A stretch of 64,000 bases of DNA from Sneathiella limimaris (GCF_012932565.1 NZ_JABBYJ010000001.1:2294001-2358000); one strand, 5' to 3'; counted from the first letter of the stretch, positions 36,357 through 46,087 are shown. The notes: generated from the letters alone by a model not told the origin. A program made the numbers and translations.

Positions 36357-36722
36357 TTAAAACATACCCAAATCAAGTTTTGCGGCTTCTGACATATTAT
36401 CAGGTGTCCAAGGCGGATCCCAGAGGATTTCAACCTCTACCTCAGAAATGCCTTCAACTTTTATCACTGCATCCCTTACCCAGCCAGGAATTTCCCCTGC
36501 AACAGGGCATCCAGGTGCTGTTAATGTCATGCCAACATATGTATGACCGCTTTCGTCGATATCAATGACGTAAATGAGGCCCAAATCATAAATACTGACA
36601 GGAATTTCAGGATCAAAAACTGTTCGCAAGGCTTCAATAATCTTGCCTTCGAGGGGCGAGGAGCTTGTTCCTTCCTGATAGGGGCCTGTCGCAACGGGTC
36701 TTTGTGTTTCAGATACGCTCAT
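36357..36722 (-). CDS. sufT: SufT / DUF59 (MIP18-like) Fe-S assembly factor
   Basis: A 121-residue protein of the DUF59 family: IIEALRTVFDPEIPVSIYDLGLIY, VGMTLTAPGCPVAGEIP and the closing EILWDPPWTPDNMSEAAKLDLG. The Cys in the APGCP loop is the conserved one. It helps cluster delivery or maturation and is regularly found in SUF operons of this type. Its start overlaps the sufU stop by four bases. Confidence 0.92.
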   Translation of the reverse strand: MSVSETQRPVATGPYQEGTSSSPLEGKIIEALRTVFDPEIPVSIYDLGLIYVIDIDESGHTYVGMTLTAPGCPVAGEIPGWVRDAVIKVEGISEVEVEILWDPPWTPDNMSEAAKLDLGMF

Positions 36723-37180
36723 GATGAAAACTCCGTACTGGCCGGTTCTCTACCTTCCAGTGCAGCCATCAAGGCATGCCAGGGAAGAGTGGCGCATTTA
36801 ACGCGCATAGGGAACTGGCGTACACCTGCCAATATTTGTAGCCGTTCAGCTTCTTCTGAAGGGTCATTGTTGTCCTGCTCGCTGGTGACGAGCTGATGAA
36901 ATTCTGAAAACAGGGATTTGGCCTGTTCGACTGTTTTTCCTTTCAGAATATCTGTAAGCAATGATGCGGAAGCCATTGAAATAGCACACCCTTTTCCTTC
37001 AAAACTTATCTCCAGAATAGTTCCATTGTTATCCAGATTACAGAATATCGTAACCGTATCCCCGCAAAGCGGATTGTGGCCATGACCTGTATGCGTACAG
37101 GGAGAAATCTCCCCAAAATTTCGGGGATTCTTGGAATGATCTAGGATGACTTCCTGATATAGGGACTTCAGATCACTCAT
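36719..37180 (-). CDS. sufU: SufU-type Fe-S assembly / sulfur-transfer protein
   Basis: A 153-residue IscU-like protein. Conserved Cys residues occur in NPLCGDTV, GKGCAISMASASLL and RVKCATLPWHAL. The insertion between the second and third Cys regions (GKTVEQAKSLFSEFHQLV) marks SufU rather than IscU. It takes persulfide sulfur from SufS, in the role filled by SufE in other bacteria; no sufE is visible. It is coupled to sufT by a four-base overlap and follows sufS by two bases. Confidence 0.9.
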   Translation of the reverse strand: MSDLKSLYQEVILDHSKNPRNFGEISPCTHTGHGHNPLCGDTVTIFCNLDNNGTILEISFEGKGCAISMASASLLTDILKGKTVEQAKSLFSEFHQLVTSEQDNNDPSEEAERLQILAGVRQFPMRVKCATLPWHALMAALEGREPASTEFSS

Positions 37181-37182
37181 GA

Positions 37183-38415
37183 TCAGCGAAAGAACTCCTG
37201 CACCATTTGAATAGATTTTACCAATTCGTCCACATCCTGCTTGTTGTTGTAGAGGGCGAACGAAGCCCGAACTGTTGACGGGACATCATAAAAATCCATC
37301 AAGGGCTGTGCACAATGATGTCCGACACGAACCGCAACACCAGCCTGATCGACAATGGTGCCAATATCATGGGGGTGAATACCGTCCATTGTGAAGGACA
37401 CGATCGCAGCCTTGTGTTTGGCCTGACCAATAATCCTGACATTATTTAACTGGCCTAACTGTTCAGTCGCATATGCAAGCAAAGACTGTTCATGCGCGCC
37501 AATGGCGTCAAAACCAATACCGTTCGTATAGTCAATTGCAGTGCCAAGCCCGATTGCCTGGACAATCGGGGGTGTACCAGCTTCGAATTTGCTGTGGCCT
37601 GTTGCATAGGTTGTTTTTTCAAAAGTGACCCGGTTGATCATGTCACCGCCGCCTTGATAGGGCGGCATTTTCTCCAGCCACTTTTCTTTGCCGTAAAGAA
37701 CACCAATGCCGGTTGGGGCAAAAATCTTATGGCCCGTGAAAACATAAAAATCCGCATCCAGATCTTGCACATCCACTTTCATATGGGGAATAGCCTGTGA
37801 TCCATCGACCAGAACGGGAACGTCTTGCTGGTGGGCAATCTGGATGATTTCCTTGATGGGCGTCACGGTTCCAATTGCGTTGGACACATGAGTGATAGCT
37901 ACGATCTTTGTTTTGTCAGTCAGGAGGTTTTTATATTCCTCCATCAATAACTCGCCGTTCTGATCAATTGGAACGGCCTTTACCGTTGCACCAACCCGTT
38001 CCGCGACGAGTTGCCACGGTACAATATTGGAGTGATGCTCAAGATAGGACAGAAGAATTTCATCGCCTTCACCAATGGCCATCTGGCCGAAGGACTGTGC
38101 GACCAGATTGATAGCTTCTGTCGTACTTTTGGTGAAGATAATTTCATCCAGACTTTCAGCATTCATATGGGCGCGAACTGTTTCCCGGGCGCCTTCATAT
38201 AGTTCCGTGGATTTTTGGCTCAGATAATGGACACCCCGATGCACGTTGGCATAAGTCTGGCTGTAGGCTTTGTTGATCGCATCTAAGACGACTGTTGGTT
38301 TTTGTGCGGACGCACCACTATCCAGAAAAGTTAGCCGCTTGCCGTGGATTTTTTCTTTGAAGATCGGGAAATCCTCACGGATTTTTTCTACGTCAAATGT
38401 AGTCATGTCGTTCAT
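37183..38415 (-). CDS. sufS: Cysteine desulfurase SufS
   Basis: A 410-residue group II cysteine desulfurase with the PLP lysine in FTGHKIFAPTG (~residue 225), THVSNAIGT, and the persulfide Cys in VRVGHHCAQPLM (~360). It mobilises sulfur from cysteine for SufU/SufBCD. The ATG at 38415 overlaps the sufD stop by one base (TGATG); a longer frame begins 27 bases upstream inside sufD and an internal ATG lies nine bases later. Confidence 0.93.
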   Translation of the reverse strand: MNDMTTFDVEKIREDFPIFKEKIHGKRLTFLDSGASAQKPTVVLDAINKAYSQTYANVHRGVHYLSQKSTELYEGARETVRAHMNAESLDEIIFTKSTTEAINLVAQSFGQMAIGEGDEILLSYLEHHSNIVPWQLVAERVGATVKAVPIDQNGELLMEEYKNLLTDKTKIVAITHVSNAIGTVTPIKEIIQIAHQQDVPVLVDGSQAIPHMKVDVQDLDADFYVFTGHKIFAPTGIGVLYGKEKWLEKMPPYQGGGDMINRVTFEKTTYATGHSKFEAGTPPIVQAIGLGTAIDYTNGIGFDAIGAHEQSLLAYATEQLGQLNNVRIIGQAKHKAAIVSFTMDGIHPHDIGTIVDQAGVAVRVGHHCAQPLMDFYDVPSTVRASFALYNNKQDVDELVKSIQMVQEFFR

Positions 38416-39695
38416 CACTCGCCCCGATTTCCAGACAGCCAATTTGCCGCCAGTTGGGTGAAATAGGTTTTGATCTCAGGATGTTGAATCTCTTCCAGAA
38501 CATCACCTAGAAAAGCTTCGATCAGCATTTGCCGAGCAGTATCTGGATCAATGCCACGAGCCATCAGATAAAACAGGGCATCTTCATCCAATTCACCGGA
38601 TGTGGCGCCGTGACTGCATTTGACGTCATCAGCATAGATTTCTAGCTCTGGTTTGACTGAGACCTGTGAAGTATCTGACAAAAGCAACGCCTTACTTAGC
38701 TGATCACCTGATACTTTCTGCGCGTCTTCATGGATATGGATTTTACCCTGGAAAACACCATGTGCTTTGCCGTCCAGTACCCCCTTATAGATCTGTTTGC
38801 TTTCATTCTGAGGCACCAGATGCTCGGTCAAGGTTGTTGTATCGCAATGTTGTTGGCCACCGATGAGATAAGCGCCGTTTAACTCGCTGCACACGTCAGC
38901 GCCAATGATCCGTGTATGAAATTCATTGCGAGAGAGCTTCGATCCAAAGGACAGGCTGAAATTGCTGTATGTCGACCCAGTTGTCAGCTCTGCGTCGGTA
39001 AGGGCTAAATGATAAGCGTCTGTACTTTCATTCTGCAATTTGTAGTGGGAGAGTTCGGCGCCTTCCCCCAGCATGACTGTAGTCACCGGGTTGGAGAAAT
39101 AACTTCCCGTGCCTTCGTGAATTTCGAAAAGTGTCAGAGAACTGTCTTTACCCATCAGGATCCGATTTCGAAGGTGTCGACCTTCGGTTCCATTATTATT
39201 CAGGAAGCGAATGACAAGAGGCGTATCGACCTGAGTTTCATCTTCAACATAGAGGCAGTATCCATCCTGCATAAAAGCAGTGTTCAGCAAATATAGGGAA
39301 CGGTTTTCATCCTCCGGCAATGAAAGCGCCATGTCTTTTTGCAGATCCTCAGCAAAAGAAGAGAGGCGAACTCCATCCGGAAGGTTCGATAGTTTGCTGT
39401 GCTCAGCGGAAAAGACCCCGTCAATAAAAACGACTTCCAATTCAGTATGAAAATCAGCATTGGAGAGTGGGGAGGTGCCATCATTGGCGACCTCACCAAA
39501 CTTTTTGCTGAACTCAGACAGATTGGTGAAGCGCCAGTCCTCGATCCGTTTGTTTGGAAAATCAGTTCCTTCAAATCGTTTTAGGCCTGATTTTCGAAGC
39601 GTTTCGATATGTCGATTGCCTGCACCCGGCAAAGTTTCAAGTGCCGTTTCAAATCGATCTACATATTTTTGGGCGAGGGGGGATAATGTCTTCAT
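38415..39695 (-). CDS. sufD: Fe-S scaffold subunit SufD
   Basis: A 426-residue protein of the SufB/SufD family. The C-terminal half has the right-handed beta-helix pattern and the family motifs HGVFQGKIHI, DDVKCSHGATSGELDEDALFYLMARGI, and a closing A-x-x-A-FLGDVLEEI. The N-terminal 150 residues are variable, as usual for SufD. It forms the SufBC2D complex with SufB and SufC. Confidence 0.92.
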   Translation of the reverse strand: MKTLSPLAQKYVDRFETALETLPGAGNRHIETLRKSGLKRFEGTDFPNKRIEDWRFTNLSEFSKKFGEVANDGTSPLSNADFHTELEVVFIDGVFSAEHSKLSNLPDGVRLSSFAEDLQKDMALSLPEDENRSLYLLNTAFMQDGYCLYVEDETQVDTPLVIRFLNNNGTEGRHLRNRILMGKDSSLTLFEIHEGTGSYFSNPVTTVMLGEGAELSHYKLQNESTDAYHLALTDAELTTGSTYSNFSLSFGSKLSRNEFHTRIIGADVCSELNGAYLIGGQQHCDTTTLTEHLVPQNESKQIYKGVLDGKAHGVFQGKIHIHEDAQKVSGDQLSKALLLSDTSQVSVKPELEIYADDVKCSHGATSGELDEDALFYLMARGIDPDTARQMLIEAFLGDVLEEIQHPEIKTYFTQLAANWLSGNRGE

Positions 39696-39735
39696 CTGTT
39701 CATCCTTGGTCGGAAAGCTGCAGGTTCAGAGCAGG

Positions 39736-40479
39736 TTAAGCTGCACTAATATCTGCATATCCTTTTTCCTCCAGTTCCAGCGCCAGTGTCTTATCGCCTG
39801 ATTTGACAATCTTGCCGTCTGCCAGCACATGCACGAAATCGGGAACGATGTAGTCCAGCAGTCGCTGATAATGAGTGATGACAAGTGCTGATCTCTCCGG
39901 TGAGCGAAGCCGGTTCACTCCATCCGCTGCAATCTTCAGGGCGTCAATATCAAGACCACTATCTGTTTCATCCAGGATCATCAAACTTGGCTCCAGCAAA
40001 GACATTTGCAGAACCTCATTTCGTTTTTTCTCACCGCCGGAGAAGCCCACATTTACAGGCCGCTTCAACATATCATCTTTAATGTCCAGCTCTTTGGATT
40101 TTTCCCGAACAAGTTTCAAAAATTGCATGGCATCAAGTTCTTCCTCTCCGCGGAACTTACGTTGCGCGTTAAGGGCCGTTTTAAGGAAAGTCGCTGAGGC
40201 AACACCGGGGATTTCAACCGGATACTGAAAGGCTAGAAAAACACCGCTACAGGCACGCTCATCCGGATCCATCTCCAGGAGATCTTTCCCCATATAGGTG
40301 ACGGATCCGGATGTGACCTCATATCCATCCCGCCCGGAAAGAACGTAGGATAAAGTGCTTTTACCAGCACCATTTGGGCCCATGATCGCATGGACTTCAC
40401 CAGGGTTGATGGTGAGGCTAATGCCTTTTAGGATTTCCTTGCCATGCACTGTGGCGTGAAGGTCTTTAATTTCCAACAT
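39736..40479 (-). CDS. sufC: Fe-S assembly ATPase SufC
   Basis: A 247-residue ABC-type ATPase with Walker [10 protein letters not shown], the SufC-specific [13 protein letters not shown] segment around the Q-loop, the signature [12 protein letters not shown], Walker [15 protein letters not shown] and the switch His in [11 protein letters not shown]. It powers the SufBC2D scaffold. It follows sufB by 58 bases that hold an mRNA hairpin. Confidence 0.96.
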   Translation of the reverse strand: MLEIKDLHATVHGKEILKGISLTINPGEVHAIMGPNGAGKSTLSYVLSGRDGYEVTSGSVTYMGKDLLEMDPDERACSGVFLAFQYPVEIPGVASATFLKTALNAQRKFRGEEELDAMQFLKLVREKSKELDIKDDMLKRPVNVGFSGGEKKRNEVLQMSLLEPSLMILDETDSGLDIDALKIAADGVNRLRSPERSALVITHYQRLLDYIVPDFVHVLADGKIVKSGDKTLALELEEKGYADISAA

Positions 40480-40523
40480 TTTGATCTAGCTCTCGATCTA
40501 AAAACATACTGTAACGAGGGTTT

Positions 40524-40552
40524 GGCAGTTGGTTTTTTTAACCAACGCTGCC
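40524..40552 (-). promoter_or_regulatory. Hairpin spanning sufB stop codon, between sufB and sufC
   Basis: On the minus strand GGCAG-CG-TTGGTT pairs with AACCAA-CTGCC around an A-rich loop. The sufB stop TAA sits in the hairpin top. No T-tract follows, so complete termination is unlikely; it may tune SufC translation or mRNA processing. Confidence 0.4.
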
Positions 40553-42007
40553 TTCCAGACTGATCCCAACCAGTTTCTGGGCCTCGACTGCGAATTCCAT
40601 AGGCAGCTTTTGCAATACGTCCTTACAAAAGCCATTTACAATCAGCGCCATGCTTTCTTCTTCAGAAAGCCCACGCTGCTGACAATAGAATAGTTGCTCT
40701 TCACTCACCTTTGAGGTGGTCGCCTCATGTTCAATTTTGGCAGAGCGGTTCTGGTTCTCAATATAAGGAACCGTATGAGCGCCGCACCGGTCGCCAATAA
40801 GCAAGCTGTCACAAACCGTGTGATTGCGTGCGTTATCTGCTTTACGGCCCATCCGAACAAGACCACGATATGTGCTTTGGGCGCGACCAGCAGAAATACC
40901 CTTGGAGATGATGGTGCTCGTGGTGTTTTTACCCAAATGGATCATCTTCGTCCCGGTATCAGCCTGCTGCAGGTTGTTGGTAATCGCGATAGAATAAAAT
41001 TCACCGACTGAATTATCGCCCTGCAAGATACAGGAAGGGTATTTCCAAGTAACAGCTGAACCGGTTTCAACTTGTGTCCAGCTAACTTTGGAATTTGCGC
41101 CCCGGCAGGCCGCACGTTTTGTCACAAAGTTATAAATTCCACCCTTGCCGTTTTCATCACCAGGATACCAGTTCTGAACAGTGGAATATTTAATCTCTGC
41201 ATTTTCCAGGGCCACCAGTTCAACGACCGCTGCATGAAGCTGATTTTCATCCCGCATCGGTGCGGTGCAACCTTCCAGATAACTGACATAGCTGTCGTCA
41301 TCAGCGATAATGAGGGTCCGTTCGAACTGGCCTGTTTGCGCTGCGTTAATCCGGAAGTAGGTGCTTAGCTCCATGGGGCAGCGCACACCTTTCGGAATGT
41401 AAACGAATGAGCCATCTGTAAAGACTGCACAGTTTAGCGTTGCGTAGTAATTGTCTGTATAGGGAACCACTGAGCCCAGATATTTTTTCACAAGATCTGG
41501 ATGCTTCTGAATGGCTTCTGAAATGGGGCAAAAAATTACCCCTTCCTTCTCCAGCCGTTCACGGAAGGTAGTCGCAACTGAGACGCTGTCAAATACGGCG
41601 TCCACAGCGACATTTGATGCCCCTTCAACACCTGCGAGGACTTCCTGCTCTTTGAGCGGAATACCGAGCTTGTTGTAGACTTCAAGGATTTCCGGATCCA
41701 CTTCATCAAGGCTTTTGATTTTGTCTTTTTTCTTTGGAGCCGAGTAATAATAGATATCCTGAAAATCGATCTTCGGATAATTGACTTTCGCCCAGTCGGG
41801 CTCTTCCATTTCAAGCCAATACCGATAGGCTTTCAGACGCCATTCCAGCATCCATTCCGGCTCTTCTTTTTTAGTCGAAATGAAGCGAATGATATCTTCA
41901 TTAAGCCCTTTTGGGGCTGTTTCTGCTTCAATGTCGCTGACAAATCCGTATTTGTATTTTTCTGATACGGATGCAACTTGTTCAACAGTTTCCTGGCTAA
42001 CAGCCAT
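40538..42007 (-). CDS. sufB: Fe-S scaffold subunit SufB
   Basis: A 489-residue SufB with the expected motifs: [75 protein letters not shown] and the C-terminal [22 protein letters not shown]. The conserved Cys in [16 protein letters not shown] is the likely cluster/persulfide site. It is the first structural gene of the suf operon, three bases after its Rrf2 regulator gene. Confidence 0.96.
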   Translation of the reverse strand: MAVSQETVEQVASVSEKYKYGFVSDIEAETAPKGLNEDIIRFISTKKEEPEWMLEWRLKAYRYWLEMEEPDWAKVNYPKIDFQDIYYYSAPKKKDKIKSLDEVDPEILEVYNKLGIPLKEQEVLAGVEGASNVAVDAVFDSVSVATTFRERLEKEGVIFCPISEAIQKHPDLVKKYLGSVVPYTDNYYATLNCAVFTDGSFVYIPKGVRCPMELSTYFRINAAQTGQFERTLIIADDDSYVSYLEGCTAPMRDENQLHAAVVELVALENAEIKYSTVQNWYPGDENGKGGIYNFVTKRAACRGANSKVSWTQVETGSAVTWKYPSCILQGDNSVGEFYSIAITNNLQQADTGTKMIHLGKNTTSTIISKGISAGRAQSTYRGLVRMGRKADNARNHTVCDSLLIGDRCGAHTVPYIENQNRSAKIEHEATTSKVSEEQLFYCQQRGLSEEESMALIVNGFCKDVLQKLPMEFAVEAQKLVGISLEGSVG

Positions 42008-42010
42008 CGC

Positions 42011-42484
42011 TCACTCCGTTACATTGAGGCTCGGCAAACCACTTGCAGCGGTTTTGTTGAGCCTGGGTAGGGGGGCAGAACTGCCCTGACACATATCGGC
42101 CAGGGTGACTTCTTCCATTGCAGTATTAATGGCACGATTGATTTTTTCCCAACCGCCGCGCATGGGGCAACATTCTTCAACTGAGCAGTCGTCGTGACTT
42201 GTATCTACGCAAGATGTAACAGCAACTGGTCCTTCTAAAACTCTCACAATTTCGGCAATAGAAATCTCGGTCGGTTTACGATCCAGCCGGTATCCTCCAT
42301 GGGCACCTCGAATAGATGTCAAAAGGTTACTTTTGGACAAAATGCGCAGGATTTTGGCGGCCGTCGGAACGGTCAACCCGGTGTGTAGAGATAAATCCGG
42401 TGCTGTCATGACGCGCCCTTCGATCCGTGCCATTTCTGACATGATCACAACGCCATAGTCTGTCATTTTGCTCAGTTTAATCAT
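42011..42484 (-). CDS. Rrf2-family SUF regulator (IscR-like)
   Basis: A 157-residue regulator if the ATG at 42484 is used; a longer frame would add 41 residues that do not belong to the family. It begins MIKLSKMTDYGVVIMSEMAR, with the winged helix reading LTVPTAAKILRILSKSNLLTS and the wing RGAHGGYRL. Three cluster-ligand Cys candidates are Cys92, Cys100 and Cys105/106. It most likely senses Fe-S status and controls the suf operon, of which it is the first gene. TIGR-type SUF regulators of other proteobacteria have the same layout. Confidence 0.88.
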   Translation of the reverse strand: MIKLSKMTDYGVVIMSEMARIEGRVMTAPDLSLHTGLTVPTAAKILRILSKSNLLTSIRGAHGGYRLDRKPTEISIAEIVRVLEGPVAVTSCVDTSHDDCSVEECCPMRGGWEKINRAINTAMEEVTLADMCQGSSAPLPRLNKTAASGLPSLNVTE

Positions 42485-42712
42485 CTTGGAATTAATATCG
42501 TACCAATTTAGTCTGAATTCAAGGGGGTATAACAGACAAAAATGGTCTTGTATAGAAAAAGATGAGGCCGCACAATAGCGGAGTCTGTGAAATTTAAGTC
42601 GATACAAAACAATGGCTTAGGCGGATATTTGATCACTGGTTTTTGCAATTGATTTTCATTATTAATAGAGCTATTGGAGGCTTAATAAATTGGGGAGGGT
42701 AAATTCGAATCC

Positions 42713-43084
42713 ATGAGTTATGATATAAAAGGCGCAATCCCAATCTTAAGAATTTTTGATATTGAGAAAGCGAGAGAATTTTATCTCGACTTCTTAGGGT
42801 TCGAGGAGGACTGGCTGCATCAGCCTGAGGAGCAACCTACTTATCGTCAAATTTCCAGAGATGGTTTAGTCCTTCATCTCACAGAACATTACGCGGATAG
42901 TGTCCCTGGGGTGCGTATATTTATTCCAACGGGTGATATTGAGGGTTTCCATCAGGAGCTCCACTTGAAATCGTTTAAATTTGCCAATCCAGGCTTGGAT
43001 ACGGTTCCTTGGGGTGTTGAGTTCACCGTGACAGACCCGTTTGGAAATCGCCTGACTTTTTGTAAACAACAATCTGGAGAATAG
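42713..43084 (+). CDS. VOC family / bleomycin-resistance-like protein
   Basis: A 123-residue VOC-fold protein. It opens AIPILRIFDIEKAREFYLDFLGF, the dominant start of the bleomycin-resistance-like branch, and closes VTDPFGNRLTFCKQ. Such proteins bind small molecules and often lack metal; the Phe in LTFCK replaces the usual Glu, so enzymatic activity is doubtful. It is divergent from the suf regulator. A specific resistance cannot be claimed. Confidence 0.78.
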   Translation: MSYDIKGAIPILRIFDIEKAREFYLDFLGFEEDWLHQPEEQPTYRQISRDGLVLHLTEHYADSVPGVRIFIPTGDIEGFHQELHLKSFKFANPGLDTVPWGVEFTVTDPFGNRLTFCKQQSGE

Positions 43085-43107
43085 CTGCTGACTTTCCTCG
43101 AACTTTG

Positions 43108-43118
43108 TGTAAGTTACA
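43108..43118. promoter_or_regulatory. TGTAA-G-TTACA dyad upstream of methyltransferase gene
   Basis: A five-base perfect dyad with a one-base centre, 29 bases ahead of the ATG of the methyltransferase gene. It resembles operators of TetR- or MarR-type regulators and shares its half-site with the dyad at 10227. Confidence 0.25.
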
Positions 43119-43147
43119 AATCAGTTTAAATTACGGGGCAAGCGGTT

Positions 43148-43882
43148 ATGAATTTCACTGAAAAAGTTGACCATTGCAGGGCATGTTTAAGTCCGAATAT
43201 CAAAGATACAGTGAAACAGGATGAGATGCAGTTCAGCGAATGCTCCGACTGTGGTTTTATCTTTATGAACCCAATGATTGATCAGGCAAGTATCGCTGCT
43301 TATTACAGAGACTATCCAGGAACTGCGAGCTACAAGCGAAAAGCAGATAAAAAGTTCCGCCGGGCTAGAAGCCGAATGAGGCGTTTGTCAAAGAAGATCT
43401 CCGGTGGTCGTTTCTTGGATATTGGCTGCAGTGCGGGTTTTGTGGTCAAGGCGGCTCAAGAAAAGGGGTTCAACGCTTACGGTATTGATCTAAGTGAAGA
43501 AGCCATTGAATACGGTAAGCAAGAGTTCCCTGGGTGTCACTTTGATATTATGGCGATTGAACAGGCGGCAGATCAGTATGAGCCTTTTGACCTGCTATAT
43601 ACATCAGAAGTGATTGAACATGTTCTGGATCCTGACAGCTTTGCAGATAGTCTGTCCAGGTTGATGAAGCCTGGTTCCCTCGTTTACCTCACCACGCCAG
43701 ATGCAGGACATATTTTCAGGCCGAAAGATATTAAGGCGTGGCATGAATTCAAACCCCCTGAGCATTGTCTCTATTTTACAAAAAAGGCTCTACAAATCTT
43801 GTTCGCCAGGCATGGTATTCAGTTGATCCGAAAAACTCTAACCAATAAGACAGGGCTTAAAATCCTGGCGCGGAAGGTTTGA
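43148..43882 (+). CDS. SAM-dependent methyltransferase with Cys-rich N-terminus
   Basis: A 244-residue class I methyltransferase. The first ~40 residues carry a zinc-ribbon-like set CRAC and CSDCGFIF, common in enzymes acting on nucleotide sugars or surface glycans. The SAM-binding motif is FLDIGCSAGFVVKAA, with YGIDLSEEAIEYGK as motif II and LYTSEVIEHVLDP as the post-motif. It is followed 12 bases later by a GT9 glycosyltransferase gene, suggesting a joint role in cell-surface polysaccharide. The acceptor is unknown. Confidence 0.84.
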   Translation: MNFTEKVDHCRACLSPNIKDTVKQDEMQFSECSDCGFIFMNPMIDQASIAAYYRDYPGTASYKRKADKKFRRARSRMRRLSKKISGGRFLDIGCSAGFVVKAAQEKGFNAYGIDLSEEAIEYGKQEFPGCHFDIMAIEQAADQYEPFDLLYTSEVIEHVLDPDSFADSLSRLMKPGSLVYLTTPDAGHIFRPKDIKAWHEFKPPEHCLYFTKKALQILFARHGIQLIRKTLTNKTGLKILARKV

Positions 43883-43894
43883 GGATTTTCCAGT

Positions 43895-44854
43895 ATGAGA
43901 CAAAAGAAGATCCTCTTTGTTACCTCTAATAGGCTTGGAGATGCGGTCCTGACGACAGGTGTGCTTGAGCATTTGATCTCAGAAGAACCAGATGCTCTTG
44001 TGACAATAGTTTGCGGGCATATCCCGGCAGAGATTTTTCGAAGTAACCCCAAGGTTCATCTGGTTGTTGCCATCAAGAAGCGGAAATATAGTCTTCATTG
44101 GTGGGATGCTTTTAAGGCAATTGACGGTATTTATTGGGACCGAATTGTTGATTTTCGGGGAAGCCCTCTTGGGTTTCTACCTTGTCGAAAGAGACATATC
44201 TGGTCGTCTCCACCTGATGATGAGGCCAAGACGCTATCCAATGCTAAGATGATTGGGCTTCAACAACCAATACCCCCTTTGATCAGGACTAACGGTTTTC
44301 ACCTCCGATCAGATTTAACGCAAGCTCTTTCGGATGATCCGGTTCTGGCGATCGGACCAACAGCTAATCACCCCTTAAAACAGTGGGATGCAGATAATTA
44401 TGCAAATCTTGCCAGGTCTTTGACGTCAGAGACGGGAATATTGCCCGGCGCTAAGATCATGATTTTTGGTGCCCCGGGAGAAGAAGAGCAGGCTGAGAAA
44501 GTCATCGGCCAATTGCCTGCCAAACAAGTTTTAAACTTTGTGGGCAAAACCAATCCGATGGAGGCGGCAGCTTTGATTTCCAAAGCAAAGCTTTTTATTG
44601 GAAATGACTCGGGCCTGATGCACACAGCGCTGGCGGTGAAGGTGCCCACAGTTGCACTGTTTGGCATCGGTAAACCCAAGGTTTACGGGCCTATTGGTCC
44701 AAATAGTTTATGTTTAGTCGGCTCCCCCGCAGGGGAGGACATTACGACCAAAACAGTTACAGATCCCAATGGTCAAATCAAAAGAATAGAGAGACTTCCG
44801 CTTGAAGTTGTTCTGGAACAGGTCCAAACTTTCTACCAGTCACTGAAAGAGTAA
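43895..44854 (+). CDS. Glycosyltransferase family 9 (heptosyltransferase-like)
   Basis: A 319-residue GT-B protein of family 9. It opens KILFVTSNRLGDAVLTTGVL, the ADP-heptose transferase-type nucleotide entry loop. It also has AIGPTANHPLKQWDADNYANLA and the family hallmark FIGNDSGLMHTALAVKVPTVALFG. It probably adds heptose or a related sugar during lipopolysaccharide core synthesis at the inner membrane face. It pairs with the methyltransferase gene just upstream. Sugar and acceptor are not determinable. Confidence 0.87.
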   Translation: MRQKKILFVTSNRLGDAVLTTGVLEHLISEEPDALVTIVCGHIPAEIFRSNPKVHLVVAIKKRKYSLHWWDAFKAIDGIYWDRIVDFRGSPLGFLPCRKRHIWSSPPDDEAKTLSNAKMIGLQQPIPPLIRTNGFHLRSDLTQALSDDPVLAIGPTANHPLKQWDADNYANLARSLTSETGILPGAKIMIFGAPGEEEQAEKVIGQLPAKQVLNFVGKTNPMEAAALISKAKLFIGNDSGLMHTALAVKVPTVALFGIGKPKVYGPIGPNSLCLVGSPAGEDITTKTVTDPNGQIKRIERLPLEVVLEQVQTFYQSLKE

Positions 44855-44897
44855 TCTTTCAAATCCAAAAATAATAACCTGAGAACAGGGAGGAAGC

Positions 44898-45677
44898 ATG
44901 ACTGCGCTAGAGGGACATTATGACTGGGATGCAATATTAAGTGGTCTGAACCAGTATTTAAGAATTCGGGCCACTCCTATCGGAATGAAATTATTCGAGA
45001 CTGTTGAGGAGATGGAGGCGATTGATCGGATCAGACGCCCAAACTCAATTCATACAGCGGATCAGATCGTCGGACAGGCTTGCCGTCTGGGCTGGACCGT
45101 TGGGGCAACTGCCGAAGATTTCGTCGGTTCTCAATGTGGGGCGGTTCTGGGCTTGCATCCGCAGGACGCTGAATGGGAAAAAGGGGAGCGATATGTTGGT
45201 GTTTGGTGGGAGAGCCCGGAAGATACCAAAAAACACCAGCAGGAAATGACAGTGGTGCCTTTTGGAAAATACAAGGCCATGGCTGTCTCCCCATTGACGA
45301 CTGGGCGGTTAGATCCACCGGATATATGTCTTATTTATGCGACGCCTGCGCAGATGATCCTGTTCATCAATGGATTGCAATGGGCTGGATATAAAAAACT
45401 TGATTTCTCGGTGGTTGGGGAAAGCTCCTGCGCTGATAGTTGGGGACGGGCTTTGTCAACTGGTGAACCTAGTCTATCTCTGCCCTGTTTTGCGGAGCGT
45501 CGCTATGGCGGGGTGATGGAGGATGAATTGCTCATGGCAATCCCGCCGGCATATCTACCCAAAACCATTGAAGGGCTGGCTAAGCTTGCCAAAAATGGAC
45601 TTCGTTACCCCATTCCACCTTACAGTGTCCAGAATGATGCCCGGGCAGGTCTAGGTTATAGTTACGGAAATAAGTAG
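44898..45677 (+). CDS. DUF169 family protein
   Basis: A 259-residue protein of the uncharacterised DUF169 family. It begins YDWDAILSGLNQYLRIRATP, with a conserved Cys in IVGQACRLGW and another in GSQCGAVLGL. Later come VPFGKYKAMAVSPL, DICLIYATPAQMILFINGLQW, ESSCADSWG and the PCFAERRYGG region. The scattered Cys residues and the family's usual neighbours suggest a redox- or metal-associated role, but no function is established. A ribosome site GGGAGGAAGC precedes the ATG. Confidence 0.8.
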   Translation: MTALEGHYDWDAILSGLNQYLRIRATPIGMKLFETVEEMEAIDRIRRPNSIHTADQIVGQACRLGWTVGATAEDFVGSQCGAVLGLHPQDAEWEKGERYVGVWWESPEDTKKHQQEMTVVPFGKYKAMAVSPLTTGRLDPPDICLIYATPAQMILFINGLQWAGYKKLDFSVVGESSCADSWGRALSTGEPSLSLPCFAERRYGGVMEDELLMAIPPAYLPKTIEGLAKLAKNGLRYPIPPYSVQNDARAGLGYSYGNK

Positions 45678-45685
45678 GACAGTTT

Positions 45686-46087
45686 GTGTCGAATTTCTTG
45701 TTTGTTTACGGAACCTTGCGGCGTGATTTCCCGGGACCAATGATCAAAGAAGTCCGCCGTTATTGCCAGTTTGTTGAAACGGGTACTGTTAGAGGAAAGC
45801 TTTATGATCTTGGATCCTATCCCGGGTTTGTAGATGTGAAGAAGGATGCAATAGACATTGTGGGTGATATCATGGAGCTGAAATCACCAGATGCACTTGC
45901 TGTTTTTGATGAGTATGAGGAATGCGGTCCCAGCGACCCAAAGCCATGGCCATATGTCCGAAAACGATTGCCAGTTTTGGGGGCGGGGGGCAAAAAACGG
46001 TCTGCTTGGGTGTATCTCTACACCAGATCCACAGTAGGTTTTACTGAGATCAATTCAGGTGATTTCCTAACCTACTGGTGTAAGTAA
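45686..46087 (+). CDS. Gamma-glutamylcyclotransferase-like (AIG2/GGCT) protein
   Basis: A 133-residue protein with the GGCT fold start FLFVYGTLRRDFPGPMI, LYDLGSYPGFVD and the catalytic-type Glu in FDEYEECGP, followed by YVRKRLPV. Start is GTG at 45686 with GGAC upstream, eight bases after the DUF169 stop, so the two genes are probably co-transcribed. Members cyclise gamma-glutamyl amines or peptides; the substrate is unknown. Confidence 0.8.
   Translation: MSNFLFVYGTLRRDFPGPMIKEVRRYCQFVETGTVRGKLYDLGSYPGFVDVKKDAIDIVGDIMELKSPDALAVFDEYEECGPSDPKPWPYVRKRLPVLGAGGKKRSAWVYLYTRSTVGFTEINSGDFLTYWCK

Noticed and set aside
42485-42712. Specific iron or Fe-S operator for the suf regulator
   Set aside because: Part of the region resembles a promoter (TTGAAT with GATATT 17 bases on) but I could not identify a convincing, named operator.
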